From Agapetus fuscipes (lineage: Eukaryota; Arthropoda; Insecta; Trichoptera; Glossosomatidae): a stretch of DNA of 64,000 nucleotides. The translations under genes were made by a program, and so were the position numbers. Below, one piece after another: positions 29,808-41,620 of the stretch. The first letter of the stretch is position 1. Every line of letters starts with the position of its first letter. Location of the stretch: assembly GCA_951799405.1 (NCBI GenBank), contig OX637362.1:12696493-12760492 (forward strand), given 5' to 3'. The notes below the pieces were generated by a model, which ran no database searches, was not told the origin of the DNA, and worked only from the letters and a program-made list of their open reading frames with translations.

Positions 29808-30062
29808 ATTATATCTTTGCAACTTATAACATAGTTTATATATCGTCCTAGATTTATCAGTATTTCATTTCATGGTCTCCTAAAAACAGCTATTAAAAGC
29901 TTCAGTTGATTTCCAGGGAATGCATTTAATATAAATCTTAAATGTTATATATCTTTGCAACTTATATCATAGTTTATATATCGTTCTAGATTTATCATTA
30001 TTTCATTTCATTGTCTCCTAGAAACAGCTATTAAAAGCTTCACTTGATTTCCATTTCCATTT
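29808..30062 (+). repeat. Tandem duplication of a rep-A-end derivative
   Basis: Two units of about 130 bp, each with ATATCTTTGCAACTTATA, TTTATATATCGT and AAAACAGCTATTAAAAGCTTC (29814-29920 and 29950-30048), followed by TTTCCATTTCCATTTCC. The start of the second unit (GGGAATGCATTTAATATAAA) is rep-A sequence. Confidence 0.65.
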
Positions 30063-30370
30063 CCATTTTCGTTCAGTGAATATCCAATAATTGTTATAAT
30101 GAATTCCAACGACAACTGTTTATTCCACAATAGCCTGCAATTGAGTGATTTATTTGTTGATTTGAGGCTGCCACACTGTATAGCCGTTGTGGGTTCCGCT
30201 TTGTAGTGTAATAGGGTCCGTAGTGAACCTGCACACAGAGGTAAGCTACCTTAATGATCAGGTGCAACCAAAGCGCAATGAAATATTAAAAAAACAAAAA
30301 AAAACCTTTTTCAATTTTTAATAAAAAACAATCAATACAAATCTCGTATTTCACTATTTATTTTTCTAAT
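30063..30370. other. Unassigned stretch
   Basis: No family recognised. An A-run near 30290-30305 could end an old retrocopy. Confidence 0.3.
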
Positions 30371-30575
30371 TGTGAATTTCCCGTTTCGGTTCCTTAACAA
30401 GAGATGAGAACCAGCCCCCTCGGTAGCTGGGAAGCCCCCACTTCAACTGAAGTGGTTGGCGTTAGGCCGGCCTCCTTACCCGTGAAAATAAATAGGTCCC
30501 GAATCGCCACTTGTGACCCCTTCGGGGATAACTCAGGCAAGAAGCGCTATATGTGTAGCTTAGTTGCGTTTTTTT
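30371..30575 (+). mobile_element. SINE-3, headless
   Basis: Begins in the TTTCCCGTTTCGGT module, skips to AACAAGAGATGAGAACC and ends at GTAGCTTAGTTGCG plus a T-run. Confidence 0.75.
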
Positions 30576-30617
30576 TTTGCTGAAGGAAAGCTACCCTAAA
30601 TATTGGTTAATAATTAT

Positions 30618-30902
30618 AATACCTCAATGATTTATTTGGTGAGCGCTGCTTTTGTGTGAATCACACTTCAAGAGCCCTCTTTGAACTTGGTCGTTGCTAT
30701 AGAGCAAGAAAGACATTTGTGTAAGGCTGGATCGGTTTTTGGTGACTGGTCTTTGGTAAAGGTATATGAATTTTCCAACCCAGCAAAGGCGAAATTTTAA
30801 AATATAAATAGTTTATTTTTTGTGCTCCACTGGGATTCGAAACCACAACTTTCCATTTACTGAAAAGAGTCTGAAGCGTGCCACTAGACTACAGACTGGT
30901 CA
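30618..30902 (-). mobile_element. SINE-1, tail type 1, diverged
   Basis: Complete minus-strand copy: tail GATTTATTTGGTGAGCGC, core with small deletions, box B complement GGGATTCGAAACC, head ending ACAGACTGGTC. Confidence 0.75.
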
Positions 30903-31557
30903 AACAAGTTCGATATATGCGAATAAATACAGTAAAAACCTATATGAAATTTAACAAATTTCATAGAAAGTATATAATGAGCTAGTCGTTTTATATATTT
31001 TTAAAGTAAAAATCCAGTTTTCCTTAAGTCCAGTTGGTTTGCTCTAATGTGAAACTACCTCTGATGGACATAAGCCAAACAAGCACTTCGCGGGCGAACT
31101 GAACTGTCGACTGGATTTTTTCTAAAAATAACACAAAACTACATATTTGTAAAAATATTTTCATGTTTTGCCGACCCCTCACCTGGTGTATCTGTAGCTT
31201 CATTAGATCGTTCATGTGACCTAACAACGCCCACAGGACTGTTGCGTTTCGTAGAGAGAACTGCAAACGACCGCAAAGAGATGACTAAATATACAAAACG
31301 ATTCACTCAGCTGCACAAAGAGAACTGACATTCAAAACGCTTTAATTAAATAAAGAAAAACCTCACGCGGGTGTATTCCTTCTTCTTTTTTCAGTGTCAC
31401 TTCTAACGAAAATCAGCGATCAACATGCCTATTTTCTGCTGATTCGATTGAGATTTGAACTAAGTACCAGAGTATTCATAAAATTTGATGAAGCCCATAA
31501 AAAACCTGGTTTACTAAATAAGTACGTAGGTACTGTACAAAAAAAAATATGAAGAAG
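30903..31557. other. Mostly unassigned, with MITE-6-like end
   Basis: 31045-31095 (AAACTACCTCTGATGGACAT to AAACAAGCACTTCG) matches the right end of MITE-6. The remainder shows nothing recognisable. Confidence 0.35.
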
Positions 31558-31790
31558 AATTATGCAACTGACCACATATGCTGTAGAAAATGGTTTACTT
31601 TGCCAATTTAACCCCTGTTTCAGGGAAGGTATGCAAGAGTTGTAAGGTGTTTGTTCATTTGAGATTTGGATTTTTACATTTAAGTCCATATGCGGCATGT
31701 TTAGGCACGAACTTATGCGTGTCTGCTTGTGAAAATGCATTCAATGTGAATCCTTAAAGTTAAATATATTTGAAACTTAGATTAGATAAA
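31558..31790 (+). repeat. rep-A copy
   Basis: Lacks the first 20 bp of the module, then runs through to CTTAGATTAGATA. Moderately diverged. Confidence 0.75.
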
Positions 31791-31856
31791 AAGCCTTTAA
31801 TGAATAAAAACATAATGGAACCACTATGGTGAGGTCAGAAATAGTATTTGTATCTA

Positions 31857-32096
31857 TAATCTAAGTTGCAAGGATATATTCATTCAAAGCTCTCAGATGT
31901 ATGCCCACAAACAAACACGTGTAGTTCGCGCTTACAAATGCTGATTGTGTACATAAATTCCAAACCTCAAATGAACATAAGCCCTGCAACTCTTGCCCAC
32001 ATTCCCTGAAACAGGGGGACATTGGCAAAGTGAACCATTTTTTACAGTATGGGTGGTCAGCCTCATACCAACCTATACCTAAGTCAAGGAATAGGT
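31857..32096 (-). repeat. rep-A copy, ATA-tail subfamily
   Basis: Antisense from TAATCTAAGTTGCAAGG to AAGTCAAGGAATAG. Close to copies at 5143 and 50826. Confidence 0.8.
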
Positions 32097-32290
32097 AAGG
32101 TATGATCTCTTTTATTTGACTTCAAACATCCCGTGACCACCGACTTAACTGTTATTGAGTAGAGACTCACCCATTTCTAAAATAAACCAATATTATGAAG
32201 CTATAAGTTCTATTTCATTTATGTGGCTCCTTTCTGAGTAACCTGTTTTGATCATACAGAAACCAGTTATATAATACTAAGTAGGTACAG

Positions 32291-32530
32291 TACCCTTAGT
32301 ACGAGTTGCAAAACTTGAGTAATGTAAAGTTTACGGCAGTTATTAAAGAGTTATTTCCCCCAAAATCTGCCGTTTTTGTTTGTTTGAACTTGATTTTCTT
32401 CATCTCTGTAACTCTTTTGCTAAGACCATAAAGTGTAAGAAACAAAAACGGCAGATTTTAGGAGAAATCACTCTTTAATATTTTCCGTTAACTTAACTTT
32501 TCTCAAGTTTTGCAACTCGTACTAAGGGTA
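32291..32530. mobile_element. MITE-5, 240-bp palindrome
   Basis: Arms of about 100 bp: TACCCTTAGTACGAGTTGCA inverted at the other end, and AAAATCTGCCGTTTTTGTTT inverted internally. CAG lies directly on both outer sides. An identical-length copy in reverse orientation is at 48832-49071. Confidence 0.8.
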
Positions 32531-32776
32531 CAGGTTACATAAGTAAAAAGTTTTTTTTTTTATAATTTGAAGGGTATTTCTGACAACGCTAAAATCGATT
32601 GTATTTTTTTATTCATATAAATTTAATAGGATTTTTTTAAATAATTCACTATTATTTATTGTTTTTCTCAAACGTTTTCGCCTAAAAAGGAATCTTCAGG
32701 GACATAATTGTTACGAATATCTTAAAATAATATGTATACCTAAACATTAAAAACAAATACATACATCTATTTTTTT

Positions 32777-32860
32777 TTTTTTTTAAACCCTAGCCCTAGC
32801 CGCAAACATTACAGATCAACCACCATTTCTTTCTGTTCTTACATACTTCTTTCATTTTTC
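32777..32860 (-). mobile_element. LINE-A scrap
   Basis: Minus-strand end of the LINE-A ORF (GATCAACCACCATTTCTTTC complement, R-K-K-W-R-L-I-C region) and the first UTR bases next to a T-run. Confidence 0.6.
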
Positions 32861-33355
32861 TTAAAAATTAAAAATTTAAATATAAATATCTTAATACTTC
32901 AAAATTTTTACGCAAATCTAAAAATGTCAAACTTTTTAGTATACCCTGCGCCAACAATATTATTATTATGGAAATTCCATGAATGTTTTAACGCCAGACA
33001 TTCTCTGGGGAGCAAAATTTCCACAAACTTCCCAGCCATCAAAATTGTTTCACATTATTGTGTGTTTTTCCAAAATATTCAATAAATGACTTTAGCTCGA
33101 GATCAAAACCTTTCATTTTGACTCAACCCTAGCGCGTACCAAAATATATACAGATCCTCCAACCCTCAATAGAAATGCGATTTAAGTTTACGTACATTTT
33201 AAAATAAACGCTTTGGCTTAGTTTGAAGCTTTATTTTATTCTCGGGGTTCAGGTATGGGGTGTGTCATCGCTTTTGGAAAAGTTCCCAACAAGGGTTGCT
33301 AAAGGGTCATGAAAAATATTATGATAACTTGATCGTTAAATGTAAATTTTATCAA
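32861..33355. other. Unassigned stretch
   Basis: No coding or repeat assignment. A plus-strand frame overlapping 33260 continues into antisense LINE-D and is not a gene. Confidence 0.35.
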
Positions 33356-33870
33356 ATACTTACTTTACTTTACTTTCTTCGGCTCATAAGCCTTGAAGGC
33401 TCAGGGCCTCCCGCACCACAATCCTCCAGGACTCTCTGTCTTGTGCTGCTTCCCTTTATGGTCCTCTCACTCCCAGAACTTCGGCGTCGGCTTCAACGTT
33501 GTCTGCCCACCGCATCCTGGGACGTCCGAGTGGTCTAACACCTGAGGGGGCACCATCCAAGACTGTTCTGATGATCCTGGAGTCCTCTGTACGTGCTACA
33601 TGTCCGGCCCACTGGAGTCTTCTTGATTTCATTACCGACACTATGTTTGGATCTTGAAACACGGACATCAGCTCCGCGTTGGTCCGGATACGCCACCTGT
33701 CATCTTCAAATACAGGTCCGAGAATGCGACGAAGCATTTTGTTATCAAAGACTTGGCTTTTTAAAGAGTTTTTCTTGTTTTTGAGTCAGACTCCAGGCTT
33801 CGCATCCGTACAACACAACTGGCCGAACCACGGAAGTGTAAATCTTGAATTTCGTGGAGCGGGATAGCCA
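33356..33870 (-). mobile_element. LINE-D 3' fragment, longest copy
   Basis: Minus-strand coding sequence extends further upstream than the copy at 3796. It includes the L-Y-G-C-E-A-W motif (near 33800) that follows the polymerase domain in non-LTR proteins, R-R-I-L-G-P-V-F-E, then L-Q-W-A-G-H-V-A-R-T and G-R-P-R-M-R-W-A-D. The frame changes near 33740. The tail on the plus strand reads TTACTTTACTTTACTTTC. Confidence 0.75.
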
Positions 33871-35261
33871 TTTTGAGCACAATAGCCCTCTAATGCCAAA
33901 AAAAGCATTATTGCCGGAGTGAATTCGGGCATGTAATTCTTTATCAAATAGAAAAAAACAATATTAGTTGAACACTTTTAAGAGTGCAACTTTGTCCCTG
34001 GTGAAGCCAAGTTAGAATCCATCAAATGAGTAAGAAAATTGAGTACTGAAGGGCTATTCTGGATGTCTAAAGCGAGGCCGAAGGCGACTGATACCGATTC
34101 GTTGCCGAATGAAAGGTGAATTGTGATTCTCGTTTGAAAATTTGGCTGAAGGCTATTTCTTATAAAGGTGAGGAATCTCCCGGAACTGTCAAAATATAGC
34201 GCGGCCGATTTACCCCGCCGTACAGCGAAGGACAGAAATTGTCAGTAGATTATTACAAATATATGACTTATTTTCTTTAATGACCTAAATAAATGTATTC
34301 GCAAACTCATTCCTTATGTTTATTTGTGACCCACGTGACATTATTATAGGAAATTATGACGTCGAATAGGAATTACGATCTTACGAAAATTGGCATTCTG
34401 AACGGCATAATATGCGCGTCGCTAAGTACGTCATGCAGATAATTATTATGCTTTTGACAACAATAAATTTGCACTAAGAAATTGCGTTATTTTTTCACAG
34501 TTTCATCTTCATTTGTGATAAATTGTAAACATAATTATTTACAAGTGATTTTCAATCATTATAACGCTCAATTTACAAAGATTTAAGCATAGATTTAATT
34601 GTCAAATGTCAGTTGACAGCAGACGTGAAGTTAGCCTGATTTGCCAGCCTGCTATGCGAGAGCTGTGAACTATGAGAATTGCCCCCAAAGTCCAAGGAAA
34701 AATAATTTCACATAAAATGTTATTTATAATCATTTCCTAATTTTAACATATTTGAAATAAACAAATCACCTTAAATTTTTTGATTAAAATAAATTGGGCT
34801 AGTTTTAACAAGTTGAAGGAGTAAAAGTACAATATAAACAATAGTTTTCACCAAACATTGTATTGTTGAGAACTGAGTTTTTTATTACATTGTAATGTAG
34901 TTTTATGTATTTTCATTCCGTTGTTTCGTACTTATTTGCACTTATTATTGTTTTACTACTTTTTGATGAAGTTTTAGTATTTTTTTTAAATATATGGGGA
35001 AATTTACCCTTTGGGCTGGCACCTGTCGGACGATTATCACATCGATCATCCGTCAGTCTGGCCAATCGAGAAAAAACATACAAAACCCATTGCTGTCCCT
35101 TGTAAGGATAGTCGGAAGGTCGGTAGGAACGAGAATCGCAAAACGGCAAAGGAACTCTTTCGCAAGGGCTATTAATCTCCACCGGCAACTAATATCTTTA
35201 GTGCAACCGAACATCGAGAATTGCACTTCTGGTTCTTAAACATTGCTACATTTGAAGTATA
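33871..35261. other. Long unassigned stretch
   Basis: Mixed composition. 34990-35230 is richer in GC with overlapping frames on both strands (about 80-90 residues) but no motif I recognise. No repeats shared with the rest of the window. This is the longest piece of apparently unique DNA together with 38063-39405. Confidence 0.35.
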
Positions 35262-35510
35262 ATCTTAGTTTGCAAAGATATATTATACATACATTACATT
35301 AATTAATTTTAATGTATTCCCACGAGCAGACATGTATAATTTCGCGCTCAAACATGCCGCATGTGAACCTACAATATAAAACCCAATCTCAAATGAGCAT
35401 AAGCCCTGCAACTCTTGTCGATCTTCCCTGAAACAGGGGTGATATTGGAAAAGTGAAACATTTTTTACAGTATGGGTTATCAACCTCACACCAACCTATA
35501 AGTCAAGGAT
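35262..35510 (-). repeat. rep-A copy
   Basis: Antisense from TAATCTTAGTTTGCAAAG to AAGTCAAGGAT. A short expansion of ACATTACATTAATT sits near the tail. Confidence 0.75.
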
Positions 35511-35587
35511 AAAGAAACAATGGAAGAAAAGTTTAGTAAAATAGAAAAAAAACGTTGTAGGTATGTAATCTGAAATAGTTATATAAT

Positions 35588-35730
35588 TCTTACGCAGCTA
35601 AGCTTCACATATAGTGCAACTTCTTGCCTGCGTTATCCCCAAAGGGTTCGCATGTTGCGCTTTGGGACCTATTTATTTTTACAGGTAAGGGGGCCGGCCT
35701 GACACCAACCACTTTCAGTTGAAGTGGGGG
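35588..35730 (-). mobile_element. SINE-3, 3' half
   Basis: Minus-strand 3' end from GCAGCTAAGCTTCACATA to CACTTTCAGTTGAAGTGG. The head is missing. Confidence 0.7.
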
Positions 35731-36235
35731 TAGATTCATTGATTTAAAATGGCACCAAATATCCTTACAGTGTTATTCACAAAGCATTTGATCGACAGCT
35801 GATCCATAAGTCTTAGTTTTTTCTTGTTTGGTGGCGGTTAAGCCATGGACAACACCGTTCGTGGTTAAACTGAGGACAACAGAAAGAAAACAAAAGTGTA
35901 AGGGTTATAAATATTAAACAGGTTTTTTAAACGCAAATCAACAAATGAATTGTTCTACGGGTGGTCAACTTCTTACCAATCTACACGTTACATGTACCGA
36001 GGATAAATAAATAAAGTAATGAAACAAAAATCTTTTGCGCTGAAATGTTTACATCTTTCAAAAGCGGAAAGAAAATGGATTGTTTGTATATAGGTCAAAG
36101 GAAAATATTATTCTCTAAGGCAGGCCTGTCAAACTCAAATGATAAGATTGGTAAAATGATCCGTTTTGTTTTAAGTTGGGGGCCTTAAAGGTAAACACAA
36201 ATCGACGAAGAGGCGGAGGAGTTAAAAATGCACTA
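35731..36235. other. Unassigned stretch
   Basis: One short block (GGGTGGTCAACTTCTTACCA, about 35960) resembles rep-A, otherwise nothing seen. Confidence 0.35.
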
Positions 36236-36490
36236 ACTTTACTTTTACTTTCTTCGGGTCATAAGCCTTGAAGGCTCAGGGCCTCCCGCACCACAATCAT
36301 CTTGTGCTGCTTCCCTCCATTGTCCCCTCACTCCCAGAACTTCGGCGTCAGTTTCGACGTTGTCTGTCCACCACATTCTGAGACGTCCGAGTGGTCTAAC
36401 ACCTGAGGGGGCACCATCCGACATAGTTCTGATGATACTGGAGTCCTCTGCGCGCGCTACATGTCTGGCCCACTGGAGTCTTCTTGATTT
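36236..36490 (-). mobile_element. LINE-D 3' fragment with deletion
   Basis: Matches the copy at 33356 but lacks the CCTCCAGGACTCTCTG stretch and carries many substitutions. Confidence 0.75.
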
Positions 36491-36674
36491 TATTTAATTG
36501 AAATAACAAAAAATACATGTACATGAATACTCGCATAAGTGGCAAAAATAACCTGTTTTTGGAGCTGCAATCTCCATTAAATTCAAGGAGAAATGCTTTT
36601 TTCAGTCTCAATAGGCTATTCTGTTTAAAGTGTGTACATTGATAGCATATACACCAAAATTGGAACAATGATAA

Positions 36675-36970
36675 ACGACCGGTCCGTTGTCTTGTGGTTA
36701 ACACTTCTGATTCGTAAATTAAAGGTTGAGGGTTCGAATCTAGGCGGAGCAAAAAAAAATACTTTTTATATTTTCAAATATGCTCTTCGCTTGATGTAAA
36801 ACTCATGTTCTTTTACCAAATACCGGGCATTTAATGTCCATCCAGCCTTACATCAACTGGGTCTTGCTTGAGTATTGGTGCTTTGTAGCAACGACCAAGC
36901 TCGTAAACAACACATTTGTGGCACTACAACAAGTGTCATAGACCCCTAGAGTCTCTGAAATCTAGGGAAT
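36675..36970 (+). mobile_element. SINE-1, tail type 2, old
   Basis: Head GACCGGTCCGTTGTC, box B GGTTCGAATC, diverged core and the ACAACAAGTGTCATAGACC tail. SINE-2 follows 18 bp later. Confidence 0.75.
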
Positions 36971-36988
36971 GTTTTAGTAATATGTAAA

Positions 36989-37293
36989 TTGTTGGTGTTT
37001 TGACCGAGGGGGCCAAGTGGGCTGATCTTTCTAGCGTGTTTGGAATAGAATAACGTTGGTTCGATCCCCGCTTGGGTCATTTGACCACAACTTTGACCCT
37101 GGTTTAACAGATGTCATTGCGTAATTATTAGTTAACTATGTATATACATAAACGATAATGTATTTGTTGGGGTTTAGTGGTTCACACTGAATATATTTTT
37201 TTTATTAATTGCTGATATTGATACCTGTTTCTGGCCAGACAAAATAGGTTGGTGAATTTCATTCCTCTTCACAAATCTATTAAAAAAAAATGA
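36989..37293 (+). mobile_element. SINE-2 copy
   Basis: Head GTTTTGACCGAGGGGGCC with box B GGTTCGATCCC, body with a TATGTATATACATAAACG insertion, and end ATTCCTCTTCACAAATC. Confidence 0.75.
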
Positions 37294-37707
37294 AATCCTC
37301 TGCGGGACGCACACAAAACGGGAGGATCAAAAAAATCAAATGTCTCGACGGGTCGCAACCAATACCTGTGCGGGACGCATACAGCCCGCGGGTCGCGTGT
37401 TTAACACGCCTGCTTTAAGCCGTATATCGGAGCGAATTGTAATTTATAAAACCAAAATCTCAACCAATTCTGATACGATATTAGGGACTTTGAGCTCAGG
37501 TGATTTTTACGGCCCCGCCAATAAAATATTCCCTTCTATGATTCGCAAATCAGTTTTGGTATTTTTTATTCAACATTACGCATGCTTTTAGATATAACAT
37601 TTTTATGCCGAAGGAACGTAATGTCTTTAAGGTTTTCTGTGTTTTTTCGGGAAGGAAAATTTTGGTTTGTGCTAAATTTAGATCAGAGCTAATTTTTCAT
37701 TTATATT
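37294..37707. other. Unassigned stretch
   Basis: Plus-strand frame of 83 residues at 37340-37591 shows no recognisable motif. No repeat match. Confidence 0.35.
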
Positions 37708-37815
37708 AGAGTCTTGCTTGAGAATCGGCGCTTTTTACAAGCTCGCAGACGGGCCTTGAGGTATGATACACACAAAAGTAGTGCTCACCAAATAAACCAT
37801 CCTAATTTTATTATT
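37708..37815 (+). mobile_element. SINE-1 tail type 1 scrap
   Basis: Last 100 bp of SINE-1 from GTCTTGCTTGAGAATCGG to ACCAAATAAACCATCC. Confidence 0.65.
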
Positions 37816-37821
37816 AATCTT

Positions 37822-38062
37822 GATTTATAGGTTGGTATGCGGCTGACCACCTCTGCTGTAAAAAATTCCACAAGCAGACACGTCTTAGATCGCGCTTAAA
37901 CATGCCGTATGTGAACCTACAATATAAAACACAATCTCAAAATGAAAATAAGACATGCCACTCTTTCCGACCTTCCCTGAAACAGGGTTGACATTGGCAA
38001 AGTGAATATTTGTTTATAGTATGAGTGGTCAGCCTCATACCAATCTTTAAGTCAAGGAATAT
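37822..38062. repeat. Two rep-A pieces in inverted orientation
   Basis: Plus-strand rep-A start (37822-37866, to TGCTGTAAAAAA) is joined directly to a minus-strand rep-A (37867-38062, from CCACAAGCAGACACG to AAGTCAAGGAAT). The junction creates an inverted repeat with a short stem of the module's 5' end. Confidence 0.7.
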
Positions 38063-39405
38063 TTTTCCTTATACTCGTACAACTAATAAAAGTCTATTAT
38101 ACGCATTATCTTATGTACCTACTAAGTACATGAAATAATATCGACGCGACGGTTAAAAGGCAGTATAGGGCATAAGCGACAAAAACAAAACTGTTCATGA
38201 GATCAGTTTACAGTTGAGATTGCGGAAAAATGGCACCACTTTTATATCGTTAAAATGAAAACAGCTTTAAAATTACAAAAAATACTGAAGGCATTTATTG
38301 GCATTCCTATTTATGTGGTTTATGATGTTTTACGATTTTTTTATGTCACTAGCGCCTTTAGGACAAAAAAGGTCAAAATCTTGTCGGTTACATCAAAGCC
38401 ATACCTCGAAAACGCAGTTGTTTGCTTTGGCTTAAACAACACCAAAAATTCATCGCTTAGCTATGGGAGTTAGCGTATTAGAAAGAGCGTAAAATTTTAA
38501 GTAAGATGGCATTCATAATTCCTTTTCCTTTTCCTTTTCCTTTTCTTTTTCCTTCCCTTTCCTATTCTTCCCCCCATTCCTTTTCCTCCCTTTATGTGAT
38601 GATTAAATTAATAGTCGTTTTCTCTTTGTTTTTTTTTTTTTCTTCTTCTTCATTTTTCTCATATTCCTTTCCAAATTTTTCTTGTTTCTCCTTCTTAATT
38701 AAGCTGTAAACGAAATTATACTACATTATGTTTGCAAACTTTGCTGGTTTTTTAAATTGTATAACTATGTTGTTTATCCCATATTTTACATGTATAACTG
38801 TTTGTTTGTCTAATAAAAAAAAAAACATTTTTGACCAAAACGTCGCTTATACTTTCTTTTAAGTGTCGATATAATCATGGAAATAGTTACATAATATATT
38901 TTTTATTCCGCAAATGTTGGAAGGCTTCCATTTAATTCCATTATCGGCGTGCATTTATTATCAATCACATCCTGGCGGCGGAGAGCAGCAAGCGTGTGCC
39001 AAGTGGGGTAAATATCGGCCGAAATGTTTCCATGACGTCACAGGACCCGCCTCGCTACCCCTATCTCCCTCGTAATGACTGTGCATGAAAATTTTATTGC
39101 CAGGAAGTTATGCCGTCGACAACTATATTATCTGTAACATACCATAAGGCAGAGGTGCTCAAACGGTGGATCGCGAGTGCTTTTTGAATCGATCTCAAAA
39201 AAAAAAATTCCGATGCAGAACTATTCACAGATTTTTTTAAGTGGGTAGGTTAGGCTAGGTTTGTTGTTAGGTTTACATAGGTTAGAATTACGATCGTTTT
39301 ACAGTGAAGACGTTAGCCTCATCGTTAACAAAACGTCGAGAATAATGTAATTTCTCTTATAAAGGTTTATCCGATTACTAAGTTTTATTTGTGTAGTTTT
39401 ATTGT
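38063..39405. other. Long unassigned stretch
   Basis: Apart from the pyrimidine tract at 38516-38700 nothing recurs in the window. 38930-39110 is GC-richer with TGACGTCA near 39033. Not supported as a gene. Confidence 0.35.
38516..38700 (+). repeat. Polypyrimidine tract
   Basis: Imperfect CTTTTC tandem (TTCCTTTTCCTTTTCCTTTT) changing to mixed CT/TTCTTC sequence. One strand is almost pure pyrimidine, which allows triplex or H-DNA. Confidence 0.75.
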
Positions 39406-39660
39406 TCCTTGAGTTATAGGTTGTTATGCGGCTGACCACCCATACTGTAAAAAATGGTTCACTTTGCCAATGTCACCCCTTTTTCAGGGAAGGACGGCAA
39501 GAGTTGCAAGGCTTATGTTCATTTGAGATTGGGTTTTTATATTGTAGGTCAACATGCGGCATGTGTTAGCGCGAAATTATACATATCTGCTTGTGGGAAT
39601 GCATTTAATATAAATCTTAAGTGATATATATCTTTGCAGCTTAGATTAGATTAGATTAGT
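39406..39660 (+). repeat. rep-A copy, complete
   Basis: From TTGTTCCTTGAGTTATAGG to an ATTAGATTAGATTAG tail. Close to the copies at 4728 and 29551. Confidence 0.85.
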
Positions 39661-40057
39661 TATTATTATTGTATATAGGTTAGGATAGGTACAAAAATTC
39701 CGATGCAAAACTATTTACAGATTTATTCTAAGTGGGTAGTTTAAACGTTTAATCGTTCTAAACTACACATACAGTATAAAACAATATAGATATTGATCGC
39801 CAGCAATTGAAATTTGAGCACCCCTGCTCTTTAGTTTCACAAACATAGCGTTTTACCGAAAATACCTGAAAATTGTAAAGCTCACCACAGGCGCTGTGTA
39901 AGTTTCGATACAAATTGGTTGCCTTTTTTGAACGTTATGGTTTATACTATACTGGTACTGAGTACTGGTTGGTTGGCATGGGTGTATTTAGAATACACTA
40001 AATTGCAGTAGAGAGGAGTGAAGGATTTTCGGTAAAAGGACAGTTTAAAAAAAAAAT
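39661..40057. other. Unassigned stretch
   Basis: Sequence around 39670-39740 (AAAATTCCGATGCAAAACTAT, GTGGGTAG) repeats 39205-39250, showing that rep-A landed in or next to a short local duplication. Nothing else seen. Confidence 0.4.
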
Positions 40058-40205
40058 TGTGAAGAAGAATGCGATTCACCAACCGATTTTGACTGGCCAG
40101 TTGTCTCATGCGAAAGCAGAAGCGTGTGTGAAGGCAATGGTATCTGTTGAACCAGAATCCAAGTTCCTGTCGATAGGACAAGTCCGGGCTTGACCCGGCG
40201 TTAAT
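40058..40205 (-). mobile_element. SINE-2 variant, short body
   Basis: Tail ATGCGATTCACCAACC, GGCCAGTTGTCTCATGCG body, truncated at the head after GACCCGGCG. Same variant as 7695. Confidence 0.55.
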
Positions 40206-40857
40206 GTCAATAACGCAAATTCAAGTGCCAACGCCTTTTCCCCTCGATTTGATCATCCCAGGAATCTTTTTAAAAAATTGTATTCCATTATTTATTTATA
40301 AGCTTCGTTTTATTGAAACTAAAACCATTTTTTTTTGTCTACTGTTTATTGGTTGCCTTTCAGCTGATCCGAGTCGTATGTTAAACATATTATATCAGTG
40401 ACAGCAGTGCGTCTACGGATCTCCAGGTTTGGAGCCCTGTCTCTGAGGCTGATTCCCAACATCTTCCTTTCAATGGCTCTTTGGCACGTTCTCAGTCTGC
40501 TGGCAGTTTAAACAGCATTTGTTTTTACGTTTGCATTATTAATTTTAAATGAATCTTCAAAATCTTAATGCACAGAACCTTGCACTTTTAATAGTTTTAG
40601 GTTTATTTTGCTTATTTAAAAAAACCTGAGCAAATAGTACAGTATTATATTTTACTCCGCACCACTGCAAAATGGTGGGTTAGTGAAAATTGCGTAGAGA
40701 CCGCAGGAGTATGTGAATGGAATGCGAGTGACTCTAATAGATGTTTAAAGCTGAATAACTACATTATAGAGTTGATGTGGAGGCTTTATGTGATCTTTAC
40801 TGTTGTAAATGTTAACGCTGATGATTTGTGTTAGAATTTTGTTGTGACCATACCATA
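40206..40857. other. Unassigned stretch
   Basis: No coding or repeat assignment. Confidence 0.35.
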
Positions 40858-41620
40858 TATGGCACATGAAAAAACATTACATGTACAAAAATGAAAATTC
40901 TTCTTAATAAAATGAAAATATAATCATATTTCCTGATTAGTACGCGAAACTTTTCGAAGTAAGAACTCCCGTATTTGCTTGTATGAATATATAAACAGGT
41001 AAAACTAACATCAAATTAACGTTTACACGCTGTTTGCAGCATCACATGAAAAAACATCATATGGCAGGACATCACATGTAAAAACATCACAAAGACGAAA
41101 CATCACATGAATAAAACATCACAATGACGAAACATCACTTAGCAAAACATCACACACCATAAAGTGCACAATAAAAAGTGATTTTTTTTCTGGATAAAAT
41201 GAAAATTTAATCATATTTTCTGATTAATCTATCAAAGTAAGAACGTCCGTATTTGCTTGTATGAATATAAAAACAGGTAAACTAACATCAAATTAACGCT
41301 TACACGCTGTTTGCAGCGCTCGGTGCATACACTCTCAAGTTTACGCGCATACTTCACATCGGGGGTGTATTCATAAAATTTAATTAAAAGTTAGTTGCAC
41401 CTCTCAGGTATTATAATAATGTAAGGGTAACAGGCTAGAACAGAGCACTGACAAAACGACACATGAAATAACATCACATGACAGAATATCACATGGCAAA
41501 ACATCACAACGACGAAACATCACATGGCAAAACATCACACATCTAAAACAGAACATACCATTAACTGCATATGAAAATACATTATATGTACACAAATGAA
41601 ACTTCTTCTAGATAAATAGT

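Noticed and set aside
38506..38709. Plus-strand 67-residue frame as a gene
   Set aside because: It is the translation of the polypyrimidine tract, giving only Phe, Ser, Pro and Leu runs.
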